DNA from: Papaver somniferum
Lineage: Eukaryota > Streptophyta > Magnoliopsida > Ranunculales > Papaveraceae
DNA length: 64,000 bases
Direction: 5' to 3'
NCBI RefSeq assembly: GCF_003573695.1
Contig: NC_039358.1
Location: 95,554,881 to 95,618,880, forward strand
A program made the position numbers and the translations under genes. Of this stretch, positions 11,472 through 22,891 are shown piece by piece. Positions within the stretch are counted from its first letter, which is position 1, and each line of letters opens with the position of its first letter. The notes under the pieces were generated by a model. It was not told where the DNA came from. It saw nothing but the letters and a program-made list of their open reading frames with translations, and did no database searches.

Positions 11472-12860
11472 TCTCATGAAATAAAAATATGATTAGATTC
11501 TTATTTAGAGAAAAATAGACATCAATGTTTTGATTTACTTCAATTATTGTATAAGGTATATTTTTGAATAACACTATCATTATTTATGAATAAAATTATT
11601 ATTTTGTAATTTTTCTTGTGATAGTTACCGATTAAATATGTGTATTCGGTTTATGGCATGTCTGTTTTCGGTTTTCATTAACCTTAATATTCGATCTCAT
11701 AGATGTGACCCTTATGGTTTGTGAGGATTTTTGATTTAGCGGGATTAAGTTCTAGCCCATGCTGGTAGTCTTTATCAAAGGATCATAAGGTGTTCCGATT
11801 CAAACTCATATGTGAAAAGTCACAATATGTTGAATCAATTTATGTTTACATGAGTTGTGTTTAGTATAACATATGTGTTTCGGGTTTTCAACTTTTGCTA
11901 TTGGCACGCATTTGTTAAAACCAATTCAGCCTTTCTCTGGTGAAGGTTGGTTTTGTTGTTGTTCTTTTGTTCTTGCGAGAGGATGAAAACACACTGGGGG
12001 AGAGTTCTTATTTGAAATTGCGCTTAAGGATATATCTTTCTGGGGAGAAGAGGCTGTTGAATTTGAGGTAACGAATTTGCTAGTGTATCATTTTCCTGTT
12101 TAAGAAAAACCTGTTTATATTACATATATTTTGCTTTTGCTTAACAAAATTTCGATGCAATTGATATGTTCCATTATATTGTGTATGGATGTGTGTGTGA
12201 TTCAATTGTTTCGGGTTAAGAAAAACTGTGTCAATTTATTTGGCTTATTGTTTGGTATGTTATTTATTGTTGGGTATCAAGTGTTTTTGCTTAACGAAAT
12301 TCGGTGCAATTGCGGTGCTAAAATGTTTATGTTTTTTCAATTGCTTCCAGTTAAGAAAATAATTGTTCAAGTTAATTTATTTTGGTTTGTATTATTGTTT
12401 AGGCTTAACAAAATACAGGATCATTTATTTAGTCCAAACTAATTCCGGATAAGAGAAACTAAGTTAATTCTGATCTTAGTTAGACTTATCAAATTGGAGG
12501 ATTCGGTTATGCAAGTCTAATCGAATGCCTTGGCAAGAAACACTAGTTAAATAACCTAGTGTTTGTCTTGTCTAAAGAGAAAGGTCTAAGTTATTGTCTG
12601 AATAATTAGAGCCTGATGAGAGAAATAAAGTTAATTCCGATCTTTATTTTGGTCTTATCAAAACAAGAGGTTGTACATACACAATCGGTTTAACAAGGGA
12701 ATTAATTTTTTTAGTCGATTTGTTAAAATATTAGGGAAAATTGCTTCGGAAAATTGTTTGCTTGATAACATATTAAAACTAAATTACTTGTAGTTTCGGT
12801 TTTAATATTGGTTGTCTAAAGTGGTATGTGAAACCTCTGTGGTTAACTCTTATAGGTTGT
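11472..12860 (+). other. Long 3' noncoding region of Sirevirus A with conserved stem-loops
   Basis: No gene. The sequence from about 11640 is collinear with 27890-29110 in Sirevirus B (shared blocks TTATCAAAGGATCAT, AATATGTTGAATC, AACTAAGTTAATTCTGATC). Inverted repeats are kept in both copies: CTTAAC/GTTAAG pairs at 12139-12220 and 12289-12355, GATAAG...CTTATC at 12448-12490, and GATGAG...CTTATC at 12614-12659. The right side is interrupted by the solo LTR at 12861. Confidence 0.65.
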
Positions 12861-15475
12861 TGATAGACGCATTTATATGTCTATTTTGTTATCAATTTTC
12901 TATATTTTTAGTACCCATTTTCGTACTTATTTGGATTTTTATGTCTTTATAGGTGTTTTTGGAGAAATAAGCTTTTGTGGAGAAAGTTGCTCGAAAAGTG
13001 GCATTTGAACCTCCGGAGGCACCCAGAAGATGTACTACAGACGCCCCAGAAAAATGTTATTCGCACCCGGAGGACACATGTTATTCGGACTCTCACAACT
13101 GACAAGGGGAACCTCATTTGCTAAGGGGTACCCTAACTGTTATTTGCACCCCATCAGTGGTTAGGGGGCACCCATCTTCATCGTTCAAAGCTGAGAATTT
13201 GGCGGGAAACTATATTACCTGCGAAGTTTTCAGGGTTTGTTTTCAACGAGTTTTTCTCGGGATTTCTCATAAACTTTGATTGGGATTAATCTTCAGAGAC
13301 AAGACAGGGCCGGTAATAGTGTTTTACACGTAAAAGAAGGGGATTTCGGTCGATTTTCAATGAAACAGGAAACCGAGAATAACTCGGGATTTCACTGTTA
13401 TTTTGGGGAAGTTAGTGAGAGATTTGGATGAGTTTATTTCGGGATTCTTCAATGATATGGATTGTTTTGGGCCCGATTTGATCAAACAGGTTGGTAATGG
13501 AATTGTGTACGTGAATAAAAGGAAATATTGTTCGTTGGAGTAAAACAGGGAAAAAAGAGTATTACGGGAAGTTTCGTGGAATAAGAGAAGAAAATGTTCT
13601 ACAAGATTCGTACAAATCAAATCTGGAAAGTTTACACGTAAAAAAGAGAAGAAATATCTAAAGTCCCGTGACTTTTGGAGGAAGGAAAATCTGTTGAGAT
13701 TATTAGTCCCACATTTTTGGGCAATCTAAGATCCTGCGGTTTATAATCTATTAGGGCCTCTCCACTAATGGCCAATTGGTTTTGAGTTGGATGCCCGTAT
13801 TCTAACATGGTATTAGTCCCACATTGTTGGGCAATCTAAGATCCTACGGTTTATAATCTATTAGGGCCTCTCCACTAATGGCCAATTGGTTTTGAGTTGG
13901 ATGTCCGTATTCTAACATGGTATCAGAGCAGGCTATTTGTGTCGAGTCAGTTGACCGCATCTTTACTCCGCGTCACCCGACTTAATTGTCCACGTGTTTG
14001 TAAGACTCGCCGAGGCTACACGTGAGGGGGCGTGTTGAGATTATTAGTCCCACATGGTTGGGTAATTTAAGATCCCGCGGTTTATAATCTATTAGGGCCT
14101 CTCCACTCATTTCCAATTGGTTTTGAGTTGGATGCCCGCAGAGTTTAACATGGTATCAGAGCAGGATATTTGCGACGAGTCTTTGACCGCGCCTTTACTT
14201 CACGTCACCCGATTTAATTGTCCACGTGTTAGACCCATCGAGGCTACACGTGAGGGGACGTGTTGAGATTATTAGTCCCACATTGTTAGGCAATCTAAGA
14301 TCCTGCGGTTTATAATCTATTAGGGCCTCTCCACTAATGGCCAATTGGTTTTGAGTTGGATGTTCGCATTCTAACATGGTATCAGAGCAGGCTATTTGTG
14401 TCGAGTCAGTTGACCGCACCTTTACTCCGCGTCACCCGATTTAATTATCCACGTGTTTGTAAGAACCTCCGAGGCTACACGTGAGGGGGCGTGTTGAGAT
14501 TATTAGTCCCACATGGTTGGGTAATTTAAGATCCTGCGGTTTATAATCTATTAGGGCCTCTCCACTCATTGCCAATTGGTTTTGAGTTGGATGCCCGCAG
14601 AGTTTAACAAAATCAAGGAATTCTCGAGATATTGCCGACATTTGGTGTATAAATATACCGGGTAGAAGTCATAGAAGGGGGAATCGGGAGTTGGGGGTAA
14701 GTTGCAGAGAGATTACGAGCACCACAGAGGCTCCGAATAATATTGACGGAAGCTGCAGAGTCAAGCTCTTCACCAGCAGAAGAGAAGGAAAAGAAGAAGA
14801 ACAGTGACGCAGAAGAACAGTCTTAGATTCAACAACGGAAGCCAAGTTTCGTTCTCCAGTGGTTCTGGCAAAATACTTATAGCAACTGTACTAGTGACTG
14901 AGGAAACCAATTCCAACTGTCTTCTTTGCAACAGTGACGTCTGTAACACCATCGCAGCATTGCAAACTCATGTTTTATATTATTTCTTCAATAAAAACAC
15001 ATATTAAGCCATGAGTTATTATTTTGAGCGTGTTTTTGATATGAGGAGCTAAACCCCAATACTGGGGAAAAGGACGAAGTCATTCTTCACGCATGTGGTA
15101 ATTCTATTAATTATTTTATGACTTATTGCATTGATTTTTAATCGTATCTTATGATTTTTATTGAATGATTGTGATTTCGATTGATGGGTCATGCTTTCTT
15201 AAGTGTTTTGATGTCTCATGCTTTAGATATACATTCATTACTTTCAAAATCTACTTTTGGCAATGAATTAGAGTCAATAAATTATTATTATTTGAGTTAT
15301 AAATGTCTAGAATTATTAGTTGAACCACATGAATGTGAGAATTGGTAGAATCCCGAGTCTCAGTACCTCTCAATATTGTGACATCTTCTGTATATATTTT
15401 ATATCATTAAATTCTGAAACCAAATCTTTACAAGTCTTTGAACGAACTTTATTTACCACTTTCAAAACTACATCA
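12861..15475 (+). mobile_element. Solo LTR inserted in Sirevirus A, itself carrying a TRIM
   Basis: Begins TGATAGACGC and ends ACTACATCA, with GTTGT at 12856-12860 and again at 15476-15480, a perfect 5-bp target-site duplication. Comparison with Sirevirus B shows the host sequence resuming at TTTACAAGTATTTTAGAG. Without the TRIM at 13692-14609 the unit is about 1.7 kb. It has a TATA box (TATAAATATA at 14648) and no PBS, PPT or coding region, so a solo LTR is the simplest reading. The family is not identified. Confidence 0.75.
13692..14609 (+). mobile_element. TRIM concatemer with five LTRs
   Basis: Five copies of a 116-118 bp LTR (TGTTGAGATTATTAGTCCC ... TTTAACA/TCTAACA) lie at 13692-13807, 13811-13917 (5'-truncated), 14033-14150, 14261-14376 and 14492-14609. 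Internal segments of 110-115 bp separate copies 2 to 5. Each starts directly with TGGTATCAGAGCAGG, a PBS complementary to initiator tRNA-Met, and ends in a purine tract (CACGTGAGGGGGCG). There is no coding capacity, as expected of terminal-repeat retrotransposons in miniature. The array is flanked by AAATC on both sides (13687-13691 and 14610-14614), a perfect TSD, so it entered as one unit or grew in place. Between copies 1 and 2 the internal part is gone: TGGTAT runs straight into TAGTCCC. Confidence 0.9.
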
Positions 15476-15480
15476 GTTGT

Positions 15481-15925
15481 TTACAAGTATTTTAGAGTTG
15501 TAAGATCCTTTCGGTTTGTCCTTTATTTGCTCGAACCTTTGTCATTTTGTGACAAAAAGGGGGAGAAATATATGGATTAAACAAGTGATTTCCAATCACT
15601 AAGGAAAGGACAATTGTGCTTGAACGTTATATCTAACGAAAGAGTAAAGCATCGATTAAGTGGGAGAAACATATCATATTGTCGTTATAGTAATTCTGAC
15701 TACAAAAAGGGGAATAAAAAAGATGTTCGGATTGAATATTTACCTAGCTTACCTTTAGGGGGAGTAAAAACTTTTGTTATTCAAATGTCAACAATGGCAT
15801 TTATTGATTGAATATATGCAGGTTATTGTGTTGTTGAAATTTGGAATCAAGCGTATGTAAAATGAATTCTTTTGTAATTTGTTATTCCATATGTAATATC
15901 ACTAAAATTGATAAAGGGGGGGGAT
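15481..15925 (+). other. 3' end of Sirevirus A internal region with repeated polypurine tracts
   Basis: No gene. Purine tracts recur: CAAAAAGGGGGAGAAATAT near 15553, CAAAAAGGGGAATAAAAA near 15703, TTTAGGGGGAGTAAAAAC near 15756, and the last, AAAGGGGGGGGAT, which abuts the 3' LTR. Multiple PPT-like tracts before the 3' LTR are characteristic of Sireviruses. The same set occurs in Sirevirus B at 29175-29562. Confidence 0.75.
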
Positions 15926-16619
15926 TGTTAGAGAATAGCTCGGCTGTACTCACCAAGCGTTGGTATGTCAAGTTTGGTTGTCATATTTTAGTATCAAAAC
16001 TCATCTAGAGTCGCTTGATTAAATACTACAGTCAACTTCGTTTAGGTTAGACTAGAAAGTCTAGGAATATTGAGACATACAAGTATTAATACAAAGACCT
16101 GAAGAATGTGAAGAAGTAGCGAACTACAACGACGACATCATCCTTACACTTGAGGTTAGTAATACTGACTTGAACTTGTTTCATTCCTAACGTATCTTTC
16201 AAGTCGCGATATATTGAAAACATAACTAAGAAGCTGTATATACTGTACATATTGTATAATACTCTAGGGATGTGACATGATCATAATAGGATGATCATAG
16301 TATTAGGGAATTAGAATATGAAGTATAATGCTTATCTTTTGAACTACGTAGATATGACATCGACATAATATTATATATACTGTTATGATTATGTGAATGG
16401 GTTATTGTGAAGATTTCATCCTAGGAAACAATGTTTTACATTTGTTTAAAGGAAGTACATTGAACTTGTTTTATGAATCGAAAGGGAAATCATTAGGCTT
16501 ATTGGTTCGGCTATTCATTGCAAATCTTTGGATGGCCAATATGTGTGAGATGGTAGAACCGATCTTAACTTATGTTATGTATCTTGGTATAACTAATCAC
16601 AATGCCTGACTTATGATTT

Positions 16620-16960
16620 GGTATGATTGGTTTTTATTAATTGGTGTAACCGATCCTAAGTAATCACTATGTGATGGTATGTATGATCGGTCCTTGTAAT
16701 TGGTATGACCGATCCTAGTAATTAGTGTAACCAATCCTAGTAATTGGTGTGACCGATCATGAGTATGTGTAATCGATCCTTGTAATTGGTGTAACCGGTC
16801 CTGGTAACTGGTGTGACCGATCACAAGTAATACCATGTGTATATGGAACCGATCCTAGTGACTGCGTAACAACATAAATATTTCCATAATTAGGTATAAC
16901 CGATCCTAGTGATTGGTAGAACCGATTAAACCCATGTATGTGATTTGGTATTTGATCAAT
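16620..16960 (+). repeat. Short tandem repeats around ACCGATCCTAG in a Sirevirus LTR
   Basis: About a dozen degenerate copies of a 20-24 bp unit of the form GTAATTGGTGTAACCGATCC. The core ACCGATCCTAG recurs in the same place in the other LTRs (23635-23850, 30300-30510) and reversed at 32390-32650. The position is upstream of the TATA box, in U3. Confidence 0.75.
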
Positions 16961-17413
16961 CACATAGTAGTCTTGGAATACAGGTGAACCAATTCTAAAC
17001 TTGTTTGGAAGTGTGGCATAACCGATTCCAAGAATGAAAATCCATGTAAATATGAAATAAGGATTTGCAGTGGAAAGATGTCAATGTACTTTGAACACGA
17101 GCAATAATTCTTATCATTTATTGTTCAAAGATATTCCTTAGTACTCAAGGTGATCCTATGCCGAAATAAATTGAGAATCTTTTAATTAAGGTCTTTGGTT
17201 TTATATGCTTTAATTACCAGCAATTAAATGCATATCTCTAGAGAATAAAAATTAGTAATGTGCATTTACTATATGGAGATTTTCTATTGAGAGATTTCAG
17301 AAATATTGGACAAGAATTTATTGGAATTATGAAAACCGAATTTTGCCATTCATTGCATATCTTGAGAATATTTTCGGTTTTGGAAATTCCTTGGTGTCCA
17401 AACACCCTTGGTC

Positions 17414-17420
17414 TATAAAT
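17414..17420 (+). promoter_or_regulatory. TATA box of the Sirevirus A LTR
   Basis: TATAAAT followed by ACCTAAG. The equivalents in Sirevirus B are at 24387-24393 and 30908-30914, in the same sequence context (TTGTCTATAAATACTTGAAG). Transcription would start some 30 bases downstream. Confidence 0.6.
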
Positions 17421-18784
17421 ACCTAAGTTTGCATTTCTAGCAAACCATCCTAAAAGCCGGGCAAACTTCATTTCTTGTTGTTTTTAGTGGAGCCGTCTAT
17501 TCGGAGAGGAAGGAATACTAATTAGGTGAAATCTCTTCCGACCGCTTGTTTAAAGACTTCTGTGGGATCAAAAATCTCTACGACTACCGTTGGTGGGAAA
17601 CTAGATAATTGCAGTGTTATTATTTTTCGATTGATTTGATTGGATAACGGTTGTTGAAACTTTGATTGCATCTAGTTTGTTTATTCTTGAGAATCTTCTC
17701 TTCTGATATAAGATTCACTCAAACTAGATCGAAGTATCGACAAGATCTTTAGAACTGTTTGTTGATCTAAAGAAGATATTTAGAACTGTTTGTTGATCTA
17801 AAGACATCTTGTGATAATCAATTGTTAACAGACTTCGCTCTGTGCGTGATTGATCACAAGAGGTTCAAGTGGTGTTGTGCAGGTTATTGAAGATTAAAGA
17901 AGATTTCTTATTGGTTTTCGTATCATGTGAATTGTGTGCACAAACCTTGATCGTCTGGGATCCAACTAGAATCAGATTTATTCGATTGATTAGGTGCTTG
18001 AGATTGACATTTTCAATATATCTCTTTGAGATTTGTTTTGATTGAGTGCGAATCTGTACTTGACTATTTCGGTACTTAAAGTAGATTGATCTACCATGCA
18101 AAGGAGTTTATTAGATTAAACGAAAGAGCCTTTGTCAACGACTTATCTATATCTTGTAGCAAAGATTGATTAGAGTGGTTACTAAACAGACTCTTCCTTT
18201 GTTGTTTGGAATACGATCAAAAGGACTTGCTATTCACGTGCGTGACTCTAAAAGTCGAAGGCGCAGGGATACTTAGGGAACTGAGTAGCTAGGGGTAGTC
18301 TGCTTGGTCTCAACTGTACGAAGCTGGTTTAGATTTTTTATAGCGGCTTAATTCTGAGAGTATTCAAACTAGACTAGGTCCCAGGGTTTTTCTGCATCTG
18401 CGGTTTCCTCGTTAAAAAAATCTTGTTGTGTCTTTTACTTTGATTTCCGTATTATAATTGTTTGTTATAATAAATTAAAATACACATATACGTTAACTCC
18501 GTTATATTTGATAGTGATCCTGTAGAGTTTTGTTATTACCGAACCTATTATCAATTAGCACGCTTTGATTTTCGTATCGTCTTGATCTTGTATCCATAAT
18601 CAATCACACAAGTTTTCTTGTTGTCGTATTGTATCGATCTCGTATCCATAGACGATCACACAAAGTGTGAATACCGAAGTTGTTGTGTTGTCTCGACTCT
18701 ATCCATAGACAATCAATCTTGGTAGGAGGACTTATAGGTTGAAACAAAAAGATTGTGGCGTATTTGGGTACCCTCGTCTTTTCA

Positions 18785-19035
18785 CTTTTTTACAGTTGAT
18801 AAAAACCAAACAAACTGATTCAACACTTTGGAGACTTGTGCAAGGACCTCTCTTCAAGGCTCGATCGTATATGAAATACCAAGTCAATGGATTTGCTTTT
18901 AACACAGTAGGTTGTGAGGCAAAGAATGTATCGTGGTGTGTCAATGAAAGCTATTACAAGAGTGAAAGCGAAGTCGACTGATGAAGAAGAAATAACTTAT
19001 TACGGAGTTATTAAAGAGATTATCAACTTAAATTT
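18785..19035 (+). pseudogene. CACTA (En/Spm) transposon coding fragment, DUF4216-like
   Basis: Starts directly at the right edge of the Sirevirus A LTR. Translation gives GPLFKARSYMKYQVNGFAF, NESYYKSES and, after a one-base frameshift near 18970, DEEEITYYGVIKEIINLNF. This order, (V)NGFxF, a Tyr/Ser stretch, then YYGV(I/L)xxIIxL, is that of the DUF4216 domain found C-terminal in CACTA-encoded proteins. The upstream part lies beyond Sirevirus A. A CACTA-type terminus at 33520-33830 on the same side supports the call. Function is unknown; the copy is dead. Confidence 0.65.
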
Positions 19036-19039
19036 CATG

Positions 19040-20697
19040 ATAATTAGAGCAAGTATTGCTAGTCATATCAAATACTTCTAGATCCATGAATAATTGGTAG
19101 CAAGACCAAATAAAATATTAACCGAATATTATTTATTTAATTAATTAAACTATTGATTTCTGGACCAATATTAACATATTGGTGTTTGAACAAGTTCAGA
19201 ATTATGCTAGACATAGCATTCAGTTCAAAACCATAATTATGATCAATGGATACTCGACTGAGAATCAACCAATGGATGAGAGAGGGACCGCCTCTACTAG
19301 TGATGGACCGACCATGTAGTATTTGGATGCTAGACTGAGCATTTACCAAAATCCTTTGCAGAGCAGTTGGTGAAAGGATGATTAATTGTTGTTTAATCAT
19401 TATTAAATTGTACTTGACCGAGTAATAGGTAGTAGAACCTAGTCATAGAGAGACGAGGGACCTACCAAGAGGTGCAAAACCGGCCCTTGGTGGTCGTGGG
19501 ACCATCTAATAGTGAGTGGATCATCATTCCCAGTTGCAGGAAGGAGGTTGAACCAAATATGAACTCTGGATGATTAATTAGGTCAAAAATCATCAAGAGA
19601 GATGGGACCAGCTTTTGCAAGCCAAAGGGCCGACCATGGACGGCCATGATGGCATGCCTGTGTCGTAATGCTCTTCGCGGACCAATCCTGAGAATTTTGG
19701 TATTTTCTGATGGTCCATCGAGCATTATTTCAAACTTTATGAAGCATTTGAGTTTAACTGAAACTCTTAATAGTGAATATTAAAATAATATTATTTTAAT
19801 ATTTTTCATGATGGTGGAAAGACAAGTCATAATGGTGGCAGAACCGCTTGTTTTGCTAACCACATGGTTCATGGAAAAATATGGAAGTTTCATGAGTTTT
19901 GATTGAAAGAGGAATCCTTGAAAGAGGAAACACTAAAATAATAATAAAATAAGAGTTTTAATAATAAAATATTAAGGAAAGGGGGAAAGGGACCGACCAA
20001 ACCGGCGGCATGCCTAGCCGGCCAGCCGGTGGCCCCACCAACACGGGTTTCTTTATATTATTGTATTATGTTATTATAATTTGTCTCTCTTCCTTTTCCT
20101 TCTTTGATCAGACTTCCAATCGTAGTTCTTACATGAATGCTCCTTTGAGCATTATTACTAAATACACCCGCGCCTCTAACTCGGGGCTTACACGGGGTGC
20201 CCCAAAGGCCCGAAAGATAAATATCCATTACTTTCCATGGAATTCGACCGAGAGAATCCATGGATCCTGAGTACATGAATATTTAGGGTTTAATCAGTGT
20301 ATAATCTCTAGGAATTCAATCCGATGAATACTTCGACTAGATTTGATTAATTAGTTGCTCTATACTAGCATGCAACATGTCTAAGAGCACTTAAATATGA
20401 TGTGATCAGCATCATACGTTGTTCTGGGTTAATTCAGACACCAAAGATGAATTCTGAATTCAATAAAAATGTGCTGAGTCTTTCAGCTTTAATCATGAAA
20501 TACATAGAATATTAAAAGTTATGCCTCAGAAACCCTAACATCGCTATCATACATTATTACCGCCATGGTATTGCTAAACTGCGATTCACCTTGTGAAGAT
20601 ACAAATTTCTTATGATTCCGATATCGATCAGAGACACATGATTTTTCTGGTGTGATTTTATGAATATGACCTTCGTCAAAAATCCACCATCAACAGT
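19040..20697 (-). repeat. Tat-type LTR, truncated at one end
   Basis: Collinear with the part of the element 2 LTR from about 47870 to 50531: GAGCAAGTATTGCT, TTGGTAGC, a GGGACCGACC...CCGGCCAGCCGG block near 19990-20035, GCTCTATACTAGCA near 20355, and the end TCAAAAATCCACCATCAACA at 20697. The beginning, corresponding to the first 900 bases of the element 2 LTR, is missing or too diverged, and no TSD could be found. No gene. Confidence 0.65.
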
Positions 20698-21236
20698 TAT
20701 ATCGAAACAGGGGTCACAACTTTACTTAAAATATTATAATAGATGTTTTTGGTTTGTTACTTATAGTGCTGGTTGGGAATTATGAACTTAAAACCCGGGA
20801 TTATGGATAATTTGATGAAGAAGGCTGCAAGGATAGCTCATGAGATGATTTGTACATCTGGGATCGTACACTCACTCGACATTCATCCTTCCAGAGCACC
20901 CATGTGACATAAGTTATGCCTACTCTACTTCTCTTACTTCCTTGCAGTAACTTCCAACTTCTAAGTATCAAGGTGTGCTTTGTTTGCAGGTTAATTGAAT
21001 AATGTTCTGTTATGAGATCAGAAAGGTTGGAGAACAAAGCAGCCATTAGGTCACTTAGCAGCTGCAAGTTTTGTAAGTTTATATGTAGTATTTTATATGA
21101 CTTAAGAATTTTTGCTCTATTCTCTTAGAATTTAGTTTAAAAACTGAACCTAAGAACTTGCTAAGTTCTGTGTATTCCCTTTGAACAAAAAAATTGGTAC
21201 TTGGAAGAATTTCATATGAATTGGTACTTAGAAAAA
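20698..21236. other. Unassigned segment between two LTRs, probably CACTA interior
   Basis: No convincing gene and no clear repeat. It lies between the Tat-type LTR end and the inverted Sirevirus solo LTR and should be the continuation of whatever was there before them, most simply the CACTA element. Confidence 0.35.
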
Positions 21237-22891
21237 TGAAAAGTCGAGGGTACCCAAATACACCACAATCTTTTATTTATCCACCTATAAGTCCTCTTAA
21301 CGAAAGTGATCGTCTTTGGACAAAGTCGAGACAATGCAACAGATCGGTATTCACACTTTGTGTGATTGTCCATGGATACGAGATCGAGACAATACAACTA
21401 CCAAAGTGTGATACTTGATAATAGGTTTAGACTTAACCAAACTCCATAGGATCACTATCAACTATATTAGAGTTAACGTTTGTGTATTTTACTTTTAATT
21501 ATAATAAACAATTATAATTGAGGAAATAGAAAAAATAAAAGACACATCAAGATTTTGTTAACGAGGAAAACTGCAAATGCAGAAAAACCTCGAACCAAGA
21601 CCATAATGGAATACTCTCAGAATTAAGCCGCTATACAAAATCTAAACCAACTTTGTATAGTTGAGACCAAACAACTACCCCTAGTTCACTTAGCTTCCAG
21701 AGTATCCCTGCGCTTCCGACTTCGATGAGTGTACGCACTGGAACAAGTCCTTTGGATCGTATTCTAAACGGTAAAAGAACAACAAATCTGTTTGGTAAAA
21801 ACTCTTTCGATTCTTTCAAGATAAAGATATCTCAAGTCGTTCGCAAAGGCTCTTCCGTTTAATCTAATAAACTTCTTTGCCTGGTTAGATCAATCTATCT
21901 AATAACTACAAAAGTAGTCAAGCTTAGATTCACACTCAATCAAAATAGATCTCAAATAAATATATAGAGAATGTCGATCTCACGCAACTAATCAATCGAA
22001 TAAATTCGATTCTAGTTGGATCCCAGCCGATCAAGGTTTATGCACACCAAAGATATGAGAACTAAATCTTCTTTGTCTTCAAATCTTCTTTGATCTTCAA
22101 TAAACACCTGTACAACACCACTTGAATCTCTTGTGATCAATCACACACAGAACGGAGTCTGTTAACAATGGATTATCACAAGATATATTTAGATCTACAA
22201 ACAGTTTTAAAGATCCCGTCGATACTTCGATTTAGTTCGAGTGAATCTTATATCAGAAGAGAATATTCTCAAGAATAAACAAACTAGGGGCAATCAAAGT
22301 TTCAAAAACGGTTAGTCAATCAAATCAATCAAAAACTAACAACACTGCAATTATCTAGTTTCCCACCAACGATACTTGTAGAGATTCTTAATCCCGCAGA
22401 AGTCTTTAAATGAGCGGTCATAAGAGATTTCACCTAATTAGGATACTTTCCTCTCCGATTAGACGGCTCCAGCAGAAACAACAAGAATAAAGTTTACATG
22501 GATCTTAGGATAGTTTGTTAGATATTCCAAAACCAAAAATATTCTCAAGATATGCTATGAATAATAAAATTCGGTTTTCCTAATTCCAATAAATGCTTGT
22601 CCAAAATTTCCAAAATCTCTCAATAGAAAATCTCCAATTAGTAAATGCACATTACTAATTTTTATTCTCTAGAGATATGCATTTAATTGCTGGTAATTAA
22701 AGCATATAAAACCAAAAACCTTAATTAAAAGATTCTCAATTTATTTCGGCACAAGATCTCCTTAAGTACATAGGAATATCTTTGAGAAATAAATGATAAG
22801 AGTTGTTGTACGTGTTCAAAGTATGTTGAAATCTCTTCTCAGCAAAATCCTTATTCATATTTACATGGATTTACATTCTTAGAATCAGTTA

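Larger units (their letters stand above)
15926..18784 (+). repeat. 3' LTR of Sirevirus A
   Basis: A 2859 bp LTR from TGTTAGAGAATAGCTCGG to ...TACCCTCGTCTTTTCA, preceded by a PPT. It is related along its length to the LTRs of Sirevirus B and to the inverted solo LTR at 21237-33392. A TATA box (TATAAAT) lies at 17414-17420 and an array of short repeats at about 16620-16960. No gene. The 5' LTR of this element is not in the window. Confidence 0.88.

Noticed and set aside
16620..16960. Regularly spaced repeats that could look like a CRISPR array
   Set aside because: Units are degenerate and without constant repeat and unique spacers; the context is a plant retrotransposon LTR.
19007..20702. GTTAT on both sides (19007-19011 and 20698-20702) as target duplication of the Tat-type LTR
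   Set aside because: The DUF4216-like coding frame continues about 25 bases beyond the left GTTAT and the next bases do not start with TG, so the match is likely chance.
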